From Haemophilus paraphrohaemolyticus (GTDB lineage: Bacteria > Pseudomonadota > Gammaproteobacteria > Enterobacterales > Pasteurellaceae), in NCBI RefSeq assembly GCF_002015045.1, contig NZ_MUXX01000006.1:62001-126000 (forward strand): 64,000 nucleotides of DNA, given 5' to 3'. The notes beneath the pieces are model-generated. The model was given only the letters and a program-made list of their open reading frames with translations, was not told the origin of the DNA and did not search any database. This document shows positions 26,806 through 35,932 of this stretch, in pieces; the first letter of the stretch is position 1; each line of letters opens with the position of its first letter. The position numbers and the translations under genes are program-made.

Positions 26806-27825
26806 TTACCTCCGCCAAATAATTTCACAATCTACTTGTGCACTTTGGCTCTCTTGGTGGTTTAATTTCTCTTTTAATATTGCAAAAGTTTGCTGAGCAA
26901 TGGTTTCGTGATCTTGCTTAATCGAATGAATATGAAATGGTAAGGCGTTCAGTAAATGATGATCATCGAAAGTCGCTAAGTGCAACTCTTGGCTCATCAA
27001 CTTATCCATCAATTTATGCTCTGTTAAATAACGCATTACGCCTTCAAGCAAGGTGTAAGAAGCGGTAAAAATCGCCTTGGGTAAACGCCCGATTCGATCC
27101 ACCGTTTCCGCTAACATTTGATAGCCCGATTCAGGTTGATAATCTTTATGCAAAATCCAACCGCTTTGTTCGGTTAAATGCGATTGCATCAAGCCTTCGC
27201 GGAAGCCTTTCAAGCGATTTTCACTTGGCGTTAGCGAAAGTTGCCCGCCAAAGTAGAAAAATTCATCTAGCTGATAAGCTCGCACAATGTTTTCCACTAA
27301 CATGGCAACGCTTGGAATATCCTTGCTAGTAATGGAGGGAATTCCAGAGTTGGGAATATAACGGTCAAGTAAAAGCAGCGGAGTGTGTTGTAAAATATCC
27401 TGATAATAATCAGCGATTGTATGGGTTGGGGCAGTAATTAAGAGATCGACTTGGCGATCAAGTAATCGCTCAATCGCCACTTTTTCTTGGGTTGGATTAT
27501 CATCCGAACAGGCAATCACTAAGTAAAGTCCATTTTCACGACAAAGTCGCTCCAATGTTTTTGCTGTTTGAGCAAAACCATAATTGGTCAGATCAGGGAT
27601 AACCAAGCCAATCACATTGGTTTTACGTGCCTGCAACGCTTTAGCATAAGCATTTGCCCGATAGCCGTATTGCTGGGCAACTTCACGCACTTTCTGGCGG
27701 GTTTCCGCTTTAATGCGGAAATCATCTCCGCGGTTATTTAAAATAATGCTTGCGGTAGTTTTTGACACCCCCGCAAGGCGGGCGATGTCGTTAAGCGTTA
27801 GCCGTTTTTGTTGCTCAGTTTTCAC
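26806..27825 (-). CDS. scrR: LacI-family sucrose operon repressor
   Basis: 339-residue repressor. The N-terminal helix-turn-helix is LTLNDIARLAGVSKTTASII, followed by the hinge YRANAYAKALQARKTN and a periplasmic-binding-type sugar domain (IGLVIPDLTNYGFAQ, SYTLLEGVMRYL). It follows scrB by 20 bases, so it should sense sucrose or fructose derivatives and control scr genes. LacI-type palindromes before scrK (30316) and the sucrose PTS gene (56529) are its likely targets. The gene name is assigned from context. Confidence 0.85.
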   Translation of the reverse strand: MKTEQQKRLTLNDIARLAGVSKTTASIILNNRGDDFRIKAETRQKVREVAQQYGYRANAYAKALQARKTNVIGLVIPDLTNYGFAQTAKTLERLCRENGLYLVIACSDDNPTQEKVAIERLLDRQVDLLITAPTHTIADYYQDILQHTPLLLLDRYIPNSGIPSITSKDIPSVAMLVENIVRAYQLDEFFYFGGQLSLTPSENRLKGFREGLMQSHLTEQSGWILHKDYQPESGYQMLAETVDRIGRLPKAIFTASYTLLEGVMRYLTEHKLMDKLMSQELHLATFDDHHLLNALPFHIHSIKQDHETIAQQTFAILKEKLNHQESQSAQVDCEIIWRR

Positions 27826-27845
27826 GGTGTAACCTTTTTAATCCA

Positions 27846-29252
27846 TTAAAATGTAATTGCGTGCACTTGTGCAACCTGTGCCGAAACAGGGCGTGAGCTT
27901 GCCACTACATTTTCGCGATTTGTGATAAAGAAGCGGGAAGTCATCACTTTTTCGCCATCATTGAGAAAAATCTCGACAATTGAACGGTCAAAGAAAATCT
28001 CAATCTTGTCTAATTTTTCTACTTTTACGTGGCGAATACCGTCAAACTGTTTCATCAAATCCGTCTGCTCGGTTGCACTACGATCTAGCGTTACCATACC
28101 ATTTTGATAACAGAATTTCAATTTGCCAAAGAACGTTAATTCAAGCGGTTGATTTTCCACATTGATTTGCAAATAGCTAGTGTCGAGATTTGCAATTTCG
28201 CCTTGTAATTCGACCGCTTGCAATTCGCCTACTTTCACAATTGGGCGTTGCTTGATTCTACCATTTTCCACCGAAATTTGGCGTGGCATAGTAAGCGTCG
28301 AATGCCATTTGTATTTATCAGTTGGGTAAGTCAAATCTGGCAAGCCAATCCAGCCGAACAGAATGCGGTCGGAATTTTGCACCGTTTGCGGGGCGTAGAA
28401 ATCAAAGCCGTAATCGAGTTCTTCAATGTGTTCCGCTTTTAAGCAATTGCCGTCTAATTTGCCTAATGCGTAAGTAGCATGGTAGTTGTTTTGGAACTGC
28501 GTCTCTTCACGCAATTTACCTTGCGGCGACCAAACGAAAACGTCTTTTCCGCCCAACTGGAACAAGTCTGGACACTCCCACATGAAGACGTGGCTGTTGT
28601 TGAAATCTTGCACCGCTAACTCGCCCAACAAACGTGGTGTACTGTTTAAATCGTCCATTTCATAGACTAAACAAGTGCCAGTGAGATTTTCACGTTGTGC
28701 ACCTAGCACGAAGCGGATTTTGCCTTCTTGAGTCACGAATGGTTTTGGATCGCGAACGTGTTTGGTGTAGCCTTTTGGTGCTTGGTCGATAATGCAACGT
28801 TTTTCCAATAACTTGCCCGCTTTGTCGAAAATGGCAATGTTTTGGTGCGGCACGCGTTCGTTATCAGATGGACGGCGAGTGTTGCCTGTGTAAAACGCCA
28901 CGATATGGTCTTTCCATAAAATCGCCCCGCCTGAATAGCAGCCGTGCGATTCGAACAATTCATCTGGAATCAGTAAATCGCCTTTTTCAAAAGTTTGGAA
29001 ATCACGGGTAATAAAGTGTTCCCAGTGCTTCATGCCGTGCATCGCATCGTAAGGGAACCATTGAGCGAAAATATGGTATTTCTCGCCATCAAAAATCAAG
29101 CCGTTAGGGTCGTTAAATAAGCCTGTTTTGGGTGCAAGGTGATAAGTTGGGTAGAAATTGTGGTCTGAAAGCACGGTTTCATAGATTGCGTTCAGCTCGC
29201 CTTCCGCTTGTGCGTGCAGGCTTTTGTATTTTCCGTTGTTGAAAATGTGCAT
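27846..29252 (-). CDS. scrB: Sucrose-6-phosphate hydrolase (GH32)
   Basis: 468-residue glycoside hydrolase family 32 enzyme splitting sucrose-6-phosphate to glucose-6-phosphate and fructose. Catalytic blocks: FNDPNGL (nucleophile Asp) near residue 47, HVRDPKPF (transition-state Asp) and MWECPDLFQL (acid/base Glu). Length is typical. Cytoplasmic, no signal peptide. Between scrK and scrR on one strand. Confidence 0.94.
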   Translation of the reverse strand: MHIFNNGKYKSLHAQAEGELNAIYETVLSDHNFYPTYHLAPKTGLFNDPNGLIFDGEKYHIFAQWFPYDAMHGMKHWEHFITRDFQTFEKGDLLIPDELFESHGCYSGGAILWKDHIVAFYTGNTRRPSDNERVPHQNIAIFDKAGKLLEKRCIIDQAPKGYTKHVRDPKPFVTQEGKIRFVLGAQRENLTGTCLVYEMDDLNSTPRLLGELAVQDFNNSHVFMWECPDLFQLGGKDVFVWSPQGKLREETQFQNNYHATYALGKLDGNCLKAEHIEELDYGFDFYAPQTVQNSDRILFGWIGLPDLTYPTDKYKWHSTLTMPRQISVENGRIKQRPIVKVGELQAVELQGEIANLDTSYLQINVENQPLELTFFGKLKFCYQNGMVTLDRSATEQTDLMKQFDGIRHVKVEKLDKIEIFFDRSIVEIFLNDGEKVMTSRFFITNRENVVASSRPVSAQVAQVHAITF

Positions 29253-29279
29253 GGGATTTTCTCGAAAGTGGATATTTGG

Positions 29280-29356
29280 GTAGGGTGTGAACGAAGTTCA
29301 CGCACGCAAGCGATAAAAAATGGTGCGTGAGTTGCAAAACAACTCACACACCCTAC
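29280..29356. repeat. Nested inverted repeat between scrK and scrB
   Basis: GTAGGGTGTG (29280-29289) pairs with CACACCCTAC (29347-29356). Inside, CACGCAC-type and GTGCGTG-type arms pair as well. The result is a four-part, REP/BIME-like element of about 77 bp. It may set different mRNA levels for scrK and scrB. Confidence 0.6.
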
Positions 29357-29359
29357 GAA

Positions 29360-30283
29360 TTACGCGTTCAAAAACGCCTCTAACTGTGCTTTATTCGGCA
29401 GTGCTGCCATCGCACCTTTTGCGGTAGTGGCTAACGCACCTGAAGCATTCGCTTTGCGGATGACGTTCACTAATGTCGCTTCATCTTTCCAATCAGCGAC
29501 TTCTGAAAGCCCTGCTAATAAACCGCTCACGAACGCATCACCTGCGCCTGTGGTATCGACTGGTTTTAACGCTTTGCCTGCGACAATTTGGCTCTTGCCG
29601 TGGAAGTGGTAAATTGCACCATCTTTACCCAATGTGATAATGATCAGTTTTTCAGGATATTGTGCCGTAATCACTTTGATCGCTTCGTCCAATGTTGTGG
29701 TATTGGTGAGGAGCGTCAATTCTTCTTCGGAGAATTTTAAAATATCCGCCATAGCGACTACGTCATTCACCACGGTTTTCATCTCTTCAAGGCTTGCCCA
29801 GAGAGAATCGCGTAAGTTTGGATCGAACGAGAAGAATCCGCCTGCTTGTTTAACACGGCGAATCGCCTCAATGGTGGTGGATCGAGATGGGTCGTTGATT
29901 AACGCAATTGAACAGCAGTGTAAAAAATCGCCTGCTTGGAAATTTGGTAAATCGCCCACTTCCAAGAACTGATCAGCACTTGGGTTCACCATAAAAGTGA
30001 AGCTTCGCTCGCCGTTGTCTAACCCGACAATCACCGTTGAGGTGCGTTGGGTAGGGTCTAAAATCATATGGTCGGTGCAAACCTTTTCTGCATTCAAGGT
30101 TTCTTGCATAAATTTGCCGAGCGGATCTAAGCCTACACGGCCAATAAAGCCTGCCTCACAGCCTAAGCGTGCTACGCCCACCGCCACATTCGCTGGCGCA
30201 CCACCTGCACATTTTAAATAGTGGTTTTCGCCATCTGGAATTAAGTCCACCACGGCATCGCCTGTTACCCAAATTTTGCTCAT
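29360..30283 (-). CDS. scrK: Fructokinase (PfkB family)
   Basis: 307-residue ribokinase-family sugar kinase. The N-terminal substrate motif is KCAGGAPANVAVGVARLG. The C-terminal PfkB signature DTTGAGDAFVSGLLAGL carries the catalytic Asp (GAGD). It phosphorylates the fructose released by ScrB. First gene of the scrK-scrB-scrR unit; divergent from nirK, with a LacI-type palindrome in between. Confidence 0.92.
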   Translation of the reverse strand: MSKIWVTGDAVVDLIPDGENHYLKCAGGAPANVAVGVARLGCEAGFIGRVGLDPLGKFMQETLNAEKVCTDHMILDPTQRTSTVIVGLDNGERSFTFMVNPSADQFLEVGDLPNFQAGDFLHCCSIALINDPSRSTTIEAIRRVKQAGGFFSFDPNLRDSLWASLEEMKTVVNDVVAMADILKFSEEELTLLTNTTTLDEAIKVITAQYPEKLIIITLGKDGAIYHFHGKSQIVAGKALKPVDTTGAGDAFVSGLLAGLSEVADWKDEATLVNVIRKANASGALATTAKGAMAALPNKAQLEAFLNA

Positions 30284-30315
30284 AATTTTCTCTTCATGTA
30301 AAAATAAAAAATTTT

Positions 30316-30333
30316 AGCTGTAACGATTTAGCT
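30316..30333. promoter_or_regulatory. Putative ScrR operator before scrK
   Basis: AGCTGTAACGATTTAGCT matches the palindrome before the sucrose PTS gene (56529-56546) at 14 of 18 positions and has symmetric AGCT ends around a central CG. It lies about 40 bases upstream of scrK. Confidence 0.6.
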
Positions 30334-30342
30334 TTGCAAAAT

Positions 30343-30356
30343 TTAATCTAAATCAT
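30343..30356 (+). promoter_or_regulatory. FNR-like site of nirK
   Basis: TTAAT-CTAA-ATCAT matches the FNR consensus TTGAT-N4-ATCAA at 8 of 10 positions. With the -10 hexamer at 30379-30384 the transcript start falls near 30391, placing the site centre at -41.5, the class II activator position. Confidence 0.7.
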
Positions 30357-30378
30357 ATCGCTTGTTCAACGCCTTTAT

Positions 30379-30384
30379 TATAAT
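30379..30384 (+). promoter_or_regulatory. -10 box of nirK promoter
   Basis: A perfect TATAAT, 36 bases before the nirK start and without a good -35 box, as expected of an FNR-activated promoter. Confidence 0.65.
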
Positions 30385-30420
30385 GTAAATACTCATATGA
30401 TGATAGAAAGGATTACGAGA

Positions 30421-31505
30421 TGAAAAAAACAACGTTAGCCATGATGTTGGCTTTCAATTTTACCTTGCCGAATGTGCAAGCGGTCGAAAATCAACAACAA
30501 AATGCAAATTCAATTTTTGTGCCGATGGCTCAATTACCCACCGTTGAAGCGGAATTAGCCTTTGCCCCGAACGTACCTAAACCTATTGAACGCACCACAC
30601 CTGCAAAAGTAGTGGTTAAGCTTGAGGCGTTGGAAAAAGTAATGGAAATTGAAAGCGGTGTGAAGTTCAAATATTGGACGTTCAATGGCACAACGCCTGC
30701 CCCATTTATCCGCGTGCGTGAGGGCGATATGGTGGAAGTTCAGCTTTCTAACCCGGTGAATGGCAAAATGCCACATTCGCTTGATTTCCATTCTGCAGCG
30801 GCTCCCGAAGGCGGTGCACTTGCCAGCCAAACCGCACCAGGTAAAAGCACCACTTTTGCCTTTCGAGCAGCTGCACCAGGGCTTTATCTCTACCATTGCG
30901 GCACAATGCCCGTTGGGATTCACATCGGCAAGGGAATGTTCGGCTTGATGTTGGTTGAACCGAAAGAAGGACTACCTAAAGTAGACAAGGAATTCTACAT
31001 TATGCAGAACGAATTTTACGTGAAAGAAGGTAACAACCCTGAATTGAAAGTGTTCGATATGGCAAAAGCCGAATATGAATTACCAGATTATGTGGTGTTT
31101 AACGGCAAAGTGGGGGCTTTAACTGATGAAAACGCTCTCAAAGCGAAAGTGGGCGACAAAGTGCGATTTTTCGTTGGTAACGCTGGTCCAAATAAAATTT
31201 CTTCGTTTCATTTAATCGGGCGTACCTTTGATACGGTTTATGTCGAAGGTGGCACGCTACAAAATCATCACGTGCAAACCACGCTGATTCCATCAGGCGG
31301 CACGACAATGGTCGAAATGCAAATGAATGTGCCAGGGAAATATACCTTTGTTGATCACAGTATTTTCCGAGCCGAAAAAGGAGCGAAAGGGAATATTATT
31401 GTTGAAGGCGAGCCGAATAAGGAACTTTATACGGGCAAACTCAAAGAAGAAAAATACGAAAAACAGAACCCCAATGCGGATGTCGATGCGGGTTTTGTGC
31501 ATTGA
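30421..31505 (+). CDS. nirK: Copper-containing nitrite reductase
   Basis: 361-residue periplasmic enzyme reducing nitrite to nitric oxide, AniA/NirK family. Signal peptide ends near NVQAVE. Copper ligands and active site are visible: HSLDFH (Asp and His), LYLYHCGTMPVGIHIGKGMF (type 1 Cys, His, Met and a type 2 His), and in the second domain FHLIG and VDHSIFRAEKGAKG. It lacks the GGHGD stretch of the Alcaligenes type, having GRTFD, like other NirK branches. It appears to be a single-gene unit under oxygen control. The frame position of ATG is 30421, after AAGGA. Confidence 0.93.
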
Positions 31506-31538
31506 TTTACAGCTCCAGCGGGGCTGATTTATGCGTAA

Positions 31539-31558
31539 CCTATGGCGAAAGCCATAGG
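31539..31558. terminator. GAAA-tetraloop hairpin between convergent genes
   Basis: CCTATGGC-GAAA-GCCATAGG is a perfect 8-bp stem with a GNRA tetraloop between nirK and the convergent TRIC-family gene. No T run follows, so termination is uncertain. Confidence 0.5.
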
Positions 31559-31569
31559 ATCACACACAA

Positions 31570-32232
31570 TTATTTCTTCCGCTTCGCCAATTTATCCACC
31601 AAATCGCCTTTGCCTAAATATTGGGATTCATCAAACTCAAAAATTGGTAAGCCTAATTTAAAACGAATCGCGAGCAAACGTAGCCCAAAACCTAAAATCA
31701 AGGTCGCAATCACTACCGTGTTATGATTAACACCTAATTTGAGTAAGCCAACATAAATACAGCAGGAAAGAAACGAAATGCTGGCGTAAAGCTCTTTGCG
31801 GAATACGAGTGGAATGCGGTTACATAACAGATCCCGTAACACGCCACCAAATGCGCCTGTAATTACCGCCGCCGCTGCTGCAATCACGAAGCCGTGCCCC
31901 ATATCCAATGCAACTTGCGCCCCGATGATGGAAAAAACGATTAAGCCAAGTGCGTCCAATACCAAGAAAATGGTGCGAAAATAGCCCAAAAATTGGGCGA
32001 TAAACATCGTAAAAATTGAGGCGGCAACCACAATCACCAAATATTCAGGGTGCTTTACCCAACCAAGTGGATAATGCCCGAGCAACATATCGCGAATCGA
32101 ACCACCGCCAATGGCGGTCACCGATGAGATAATAATCATCCCAAACATATCCATTTTTTCCCGCCCTGCGGCAAGCGCACCCGTGATCGATTCGGCGGTA
32201 ATCCCGATAAGATAAAGCGTTAAAAGTAACAT
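31570..32232 (-). CDS. TRIC-family (UPF0126) inner-membrane protein
   Basis: About 220 residues, seven hydrophobic segments in two repeated halves. The signature [19 protein letters not shown] and its second-repeat counterpart [18 protein letters not shown] are diagnostic of UPF0126/TRIC (E. coli YadS/YicG). Related proteins are trimeric cation channels; some family members transport glycine. ATG 32232 is preferred over TTG 32238, with AGGGA upstream. Confidence 0.85.
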   Translation of the reverse strand: MLLLTLYLIGITAESITGALAAGREKMDMFGMIIISSVTAIGGGSIRDMLLGHYPLGWVKHPEYLVIVVAASIFTMFIAQFLGYFRTIFLVLDALGLIVFSIIGAQVALDMGHGFVIAAAAAVITGAFGGVLRDLLCNRIPLVFRKELYASISFLSCCIYVGLLKLGVNHNTVVIATLILGFGLRLLAIRFKLGLPIFEFDESQYLGKGDLVDKLAKRKK

Positions 32233-32256
32233 TTGCAAAGTTTCCCTAAAAAAACA

Positions 32257-32283
32257 CCGCTTGTATTATACCTACAAGCGGTG
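32257..32283 (-). terminator. Uptake-signal pair terminator
   Basis: ACCGCTTGTA and TACAAGCGGT pair on the reverse strand, followed by GTTTTTTT. It lies just after the 52-residue ORF and before the TRIC-family gene. Confidence 0.8.
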
Positions 32284-32305
32284 AGATTTTAAGAGAAATT
32301 AGCTA

Positions 32306-32464
32306 TTATTCATTTTTTTCAATGACAGGTTCTTCCGTTACGAAATCAAGCGGTGGATTTTCTTCCTTACTTTGCTCTGTTTTTTCTAAATCAACAGCAA
32401 AAGTGGTTTCTTCTGTTGACGGTTTTGTTGTTTGCTCTTCGGTTTCAAATGGATTATTTAACAT
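32306..32464 (-). CDS. Small acidic protein (52 aa), unknown
   Basis: MLNNPFETEEQTTKPSTEET continues to a Glu-rich end, EEPVIEKNE. About a third of residues are acidic and there is no hydrophobic segment. GGAGG lies six bases before ATG 32464, so translation is likely. It starts eight bases after the stop of the 55-codon membrane ORF and is followed by a terminator. No family recognised. Confidence 0.6.
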   Translation of the reverse strand: MLNNPFETEEQTTKPSTEETTFAVDLEKTEQSKEENPPLDFVTEEPVIEKNE

Positions 32465-32472
32465 GCTGCCTC

Positions 32473-32640
32473 CTACATTGAACGACCAGAATGAATTACT
32501 TGTGCAGGTTCTTTTTCGTTACGACCGAAGAACACGAGTAAACTTAATACTACAGCCCAGTCGATAAAGAAACATACAATTACAAATAGGAATGCAATAA
32601 ATGGTTCATTGGTAAATGCAGACTTAAATGAAAATGCAAT
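32473..32640 (-). CDS. Small membrane peptide ORF (55 codons) without a standard start
   Basis: The frame encodes IAFSFKSAFTNEPFIAFLFV, then IVCFFIDWAVVLSLLVFFGR and a short hydrophilic tail, so one long hydrophobic segment or a hairpin. After the upstream in-frame TAA no ATG, GTG or TTG is present. The codon at 32640 is ATT, eight bases after GAGG. Either this ATT is used or the gene has lost its start. It is flanked by uptake-signal terminators and followed by the 52-residue ORF. Confidence 0.45.
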   Translation of the reverse strand: MAFSFKSAFTNEPFIAFLFVIVCFFIDWAVVLSLLVFFGRNEKEPAQVIHSGRSM

Positions 32641-32678
32641 TTTTCCGACCTCAAATTGTAAATTTTACATAGAAAAAA

Positions 32679-32708
32679 ACCGCTTGTAGAAAATGTTACA
32701 AGCGGTCA
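32679..32708 (-). terminator. Uptake-signal pair terminator after DUF417 gene
   Basis: On the reverse strand ACCGCTTGTA and TACAAGCGGT pair perfectly around ACATTTTC-like loop bases, followed by TTTTTTT. It ends the DUF417 gene at 32730. Confidence 0.88.
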
Positions 32709-32729
32709 GAAATTTAGATTGTTTTGCAA

Positions 32730-33365
32730 TTAAGCTGCACGTTTTCTTGCTAAAATGCGATTAGCACATTCAGCCGCAGCAGTTAAGCCGCCTGCCATCA
32801 TAATCACGTCTTTGATGACTAAGCGACCAACACCAGAGAGATAAGGGAAGCCATAGGCTGGTGTTGGTAAATCACCGCCTAGATTAGGCACCCAAGCCTC
32901 AGGAGTGGTTATCAGGAAGGAGAGCGTGACAATCGACATTCCGAAGGTGAGCAATCCGCCCGCTAAACCTGCTGTTGCATTCCAGATACCTGCTAAAGTG
33001 AGGATGCCCACAGTCACGATAATTGCACCGATGATATAAGAAGTGGTGTAAGTACCGTTTTCTTTATGCCATTCGATGTTTTTCGCTACCATTTTGCCTT
33101 CAGGATTTTTGTGAAGAGTGTATTCCATCACCATTTCGCCCTTGTCATTTTCAACCAAATTTGGACCTTTTTTATACATATAGCTGAAGAACGGGCTATT
33201 TGATACAAAGTGGGCGATACCGTCTGCTTCATATTGGCAAATTTTTAAGCCGCCAATCCAAACCATAACGATAAAAATAGCAATACGAATAAAGTTAATA
33301 AATTGGCGTTGCATTGGGGCAACGATTTTAGCAACAAATTCAACAAACGCATTAAATGTACTCAT
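32730..33365 (-). CDS. DUF417 (YkgB/RclC-like) membrane protein
   Basis: 211 residues with about four hydrophobic segments. IFIVMVWIGGLKICQYEADG, then IAHFVSNSPFFSYMY, is the typical DUF417 N-terminus; E. coli homologues YkgB/RclC are inner-membrane proteins tied to reactive chlorine stress. The central insert (KKGPNLVENDKGEMVMEYTL and on) is hydrophilic. ATG 33365 has GAGGT upstream. No rclR or rclA neighbour is present. Confidence 0.82.
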   Translation of the reverse strand: MSTFNAFVEFVAKIVAPMQRQFINFIRIAIFIVMVWIGGLKICQYEADGIAHFVSNSPFFSYMYKKGPNLVENDKGEMVMEYTLHKNPEGKMVAKNIEWHKENGTYTTSYIIGAIIVTVGILTLAGIWNATAGLAGGLLTFGMSIVTLSFLITTPEAWVPNLGGDLPTPAYGFPYLSGVGRLVIKDVIMMAGGLTAAAECANRILARKRAA

Positions 33366-33568
33366 AGATACCTCATTGATAGTAGTAAAAAAGAGGTAGA
33401 ATTCTAGCATGTTTATTTGTTAAAAATATGAACGGTAACAACTATTTATTCGTAAGATTTTGACTATCTTGATTGCACAATTTCGAACTGAGTTTGAATA
33501 ATTTTTTTGAAGTTTTAGAGTAGACCCTAAATTGGATTCAGGGCTGATTTTCTTCTCGCAAACTTTTC

Positions 33569-34432
33569 TTACATTTTTACCGCTTGTTTCATCACTTCAA
33601 ACAACTCATCCAACATCGCAAAGCGTTTGCGGTACATTGAACGTTTTTTACTTGGGATTTCGTCTAAATTGCGGTTATCTTCAAGAGGGAGTAGCCAATA
33701 ATTTTCACGTTTTCCGCCTGCTTCAGAGAAAATCGTATCGTAATCCACCACGTAGCGTTTGCTTTGCACAAGGCGTGATTTGTTTTGATATTTTTGCGGA
33801 ATCCCCAATAATTTATCGTAGCCTAAAATTTTGGTAAGGCTTTTCATTGCTTCTACCATTAAATACGCTGGGCGCAAGCCGTGGCAGGCTTTAGTGAGCT
33901 GTTTTACTATCTCTTTTGAGCCTTCAAAATTTGGACCTTGCACCACAGCAATCAATAACGCATCGTCTAATTTGCCAAAAGTCAGCAAGTAAATCAGTTG
34001 ATTCTCAGGCTTATAACGAAGTTCCAATGCCCAATAACCTTCCATCGGCTGGTGTTCGTTGATGTTAAGCAAAATCTCAAAATCAGGGATAACTTCGCCA
34101 AAACTTAATGGCTGCTGCCACAATGGTGGGTTGAGATGAGCAAGTTGTTGCGGAAGAAAAAGTAAGTTCTCGCAGATGGCATTGAAGCGTTGTTGGCTGT
34201 TAAAACGTTTATCTAGAAAGCGATGCACCAATGGATAGCCGTAGTTTGTTCGCTCGTTAAGTAGAGAAACAAGCAAAGGGTGTTGATTGACAAATTGCTC
34301 AAATTTTTTGACCGCTTGTGCGTGTAAAAGTGAACGTAGGCGGTAGCGTAATCGCTTGCCCACATAAGATTTTTTGCCTCGGTTGGGGTAAATATCGTTT
34401 GCTTTTGTCCAGTGATATTGCGATAAATTCAT
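33569..34432 (-). CDS. DUF535 (VirK/YbjX-like) protein
   Basis: 287 residues. Family features are the basic N-terminus (GKRLRYRLRSLL), NERTNYGYPLVHRFLDKRFN, a central LLTFGKLDDALLIAVVQGPN and the Tyr/Arg-rich C-terminal part. E. coli YbjX and Shigella VirK belong here and affect the outer surface, with no known enzymatic role. Single gene. Confidence 0.8.
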   Translation of the reverse strand: MNLSQYHWTKANDIYPNRGKKSYVGKRLRYRLRSLLHAQAVKKFEQFVNQHPLLVSLLNERTNYGYPLVHRFLDKRFNSQQRFNAICENLLFLPQQLAHLNPPLWQQPLSFGEVIPDFEILLNINEHQPMEGYWALELRYKPENQLIYLLTFGKLDDALLIAVVQGPNFEGSKEIVKQLTKACHGLRPAYLMVEAMKSLTKILGYDKLLGIPQKYQNKSRLVQSKRYVVDYDTIFSEAGGKRENYWLLPLEDNRNLDEIPSKKRSMYRKRFAMLDELFEVMKQAVKM

Positions 34433-34558
34433 TGTAGCTCCTTAAAATTGACGGTTATTTTCGCATAATCTGGACGGTTTGGCGAACTTTGAGCTTATTT
34501 ACGTTTGGTCTAAAATATAAAGGGCAGATATGATATCTGCCCTAAATGAGAAGTTTTT

Positions 34559-34885
34559 TTAAGCAGGATGACGAGCTGCCACTTCTTTTAATAACGCTTG
34601 CAATTCACCTTTTTGTGCCATTTCTAATACGATGTCGCAACCACCGATTAACTCACCTTCCACCCATAATTGTGGGAACGTTGGCCAGTTTGCGAATTTT
34701 GGTAATTCTGCACGAATATCTGGGTTGGTTAAAATATCTACATAACCAAAAGGCACTTGGCAGTTGATTACCGCTTCCACTGCACGCGCAGAGAAACCGC
34801 ATGATGGGAATTTTGGCGAACCTTTCATATAAAGTAGAATTGGGTTTTCGCTGATTTGTTTTTTAATTTTGTCGATAGTTTCCAT
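34559..34885 (-). CDS. grxD: Monothiol glutaredoxin
   Basis: 108 residues. Monothiol active site CGFS in KFPSCGFSARAVEA, followed by the glutathione-binding WPTFPQLWVEGELIGGCDIV. It carries and delivers Fe-S clusters with BolA-type partners. AGGA-like site before ATG 34885. Own unit. Confidence 0.96.
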   Translation of the reverse strand: METIDKIKKQISENPILLYMKGSPKFPSCGFSARAVEAVINCQVPFGYVDILTNPDIRAELPKFANWPTFPQLWVEGELIGGCDIVLEMAQKGELQALLKEVAARHPA

Positions 34886-34953
34886 TGTATCCTCAAAGAA
34901 TTGTCGGTAAAAAGTTGACTGATTATATCAGCTTTTATGTGAATAAAAAATAA

Positions 34954-35559
34954 CTAAAGGGTAATATCCCGCCGCCCAATAATCGAGTGCGAAAGCGTGC
35001 TACCATCGACCATTTCAAGCGAACCGCCCATTGGTACGCCATAAGCGATTCGCGTGGCTTTTACGTTGTACATTTTGCACATATCAGCGATGTAATGCGT
35101 GGTTGCCTCGCTTTCGACATTTGGGTTGGTGGCTAAAATTACTTCGTGGAAGGATTCATTTTCCAACCGTTGTTGCAATAAATCTAAGCCGATTTCACGT
35201 GGACCAATGCCATCAATAGGAGAAAGATGCCCCATCAATACAAAATATCTACCCGAAAATTGCCCTGTTTGCTCAATTGCTTGAATATCTTCTGGCATTT
35301 CCACAATGCAAAGCTGCCCGCTCATTTGGCGGCGTGGATTGCTACAAATCGTACATTGTTCTTCTTCGGTAAAAGTACGGCACCATTGGCAATGCCCGAT
35401 ATGCGTCATCGCTTCATTTAAGGCTTTAGAAAGATGAAGTCCGCCCGCACGATTGCGTTGCAGGAGATGGAATGCCATACGTTGAGCTGATTTAGGACCA
35501 ACGCCAGGGAGGGCCCGTAGGGCTTCCATTAAGTTTTCAAGTAAAGGGCTTGTTTGCAT
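34954..35559 (-). CDS. recR: Recombination mediator RecR
   Basis: 201-residue RecR of the RecFOR pathway that loads RecA on gapped DNA. Helix-hairpin-helix [16 protein letters not shown], the four-Cys zinc finger [16 protein letters not shown] and the Toprim domain ([13 protein letters not shown]) are in order. ybaB lies 44 bases upstream on the same strand, the usual ybaB-recR pair. Confidence 0.97.
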   Translation of the reverse strand: MQTSPLLENLMEALRALPGVGPKSAQRMAFHLLQRNRAGGLHLSKALNEAMTHIGHCQWCRTFTEEEQCTICSNPRRQMSGQLCIVEMPEDIQAIEQTGQFSGRYFVLMGHLSPIDGIGPREIGLDLLQQRLENESFHEVILATNPNVESEATTHYIADMCKMYNVKATRIAYGVPMGGSLEMVDGSTLSHSIIGRRDITL

Positions 35560-35602
35560 AGAGTCGGATTTTGTTTGAAGGGGGATTTATCCCACACTAC
35601 GA

Positions 35603-35932
35603 TTAAAATGGTAACTTCATTCCCGCAGGTAAATTTAATCCTGCGGTTACACTTGCCATTTTCTCTTTTTGTAACTCTTCCGCACGGCGAACGGCATCGT
35701 TAAATGCAGCTGCCACTAAGTCTTCTACCATCTCTTTATCATCTTCCATCAATGATGGATCGATTTCGATGCGGCGGCAGTTATGAGCACCGTTAATGGT
35801 CACTTTGACCAAGCCCGCACCAGATTCGCCCGTTACTTCAAGTTGAGCAATCTCTTCTTGCATCTTTTGCATTTTTTCTTGCATTTGTTGAGCTTGTTTC
35901 ATTAAGCCGCCTAAACCGCCTTTTCCAAACAT
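35603..35932 (-). CDS. ybaB: YbaB/EbfC nucleoid-associated protein
   Basis: 109 residues, dimeric DNA-binding protein. Starts [20 protein letters not shown], ends [15 protein letters not shown] 35932 with AAGGA upstream is chosen over the longer frame to 36004. Co-directional with recR. Confidence 0.96.
   Translation of the reverse strand: MFGKGGLGGLMKQAQQMQEKMQKMQEEIAQLEVTGESGAGLVKVTINGAHNCRRIEIDPSLMEDDKEMVEDLVAAAFNDAVRRAEELQKEKMASVTAGLNLPAGMKLPF

Noticed and set aside
32322..32567. 81-codon + strand frame
   Set aside because: Antisense to the 52-residue acidic ORF and the membrane ORF, which have a good ribosome site; the Ser/Val-rich translation is typical of a shadow.
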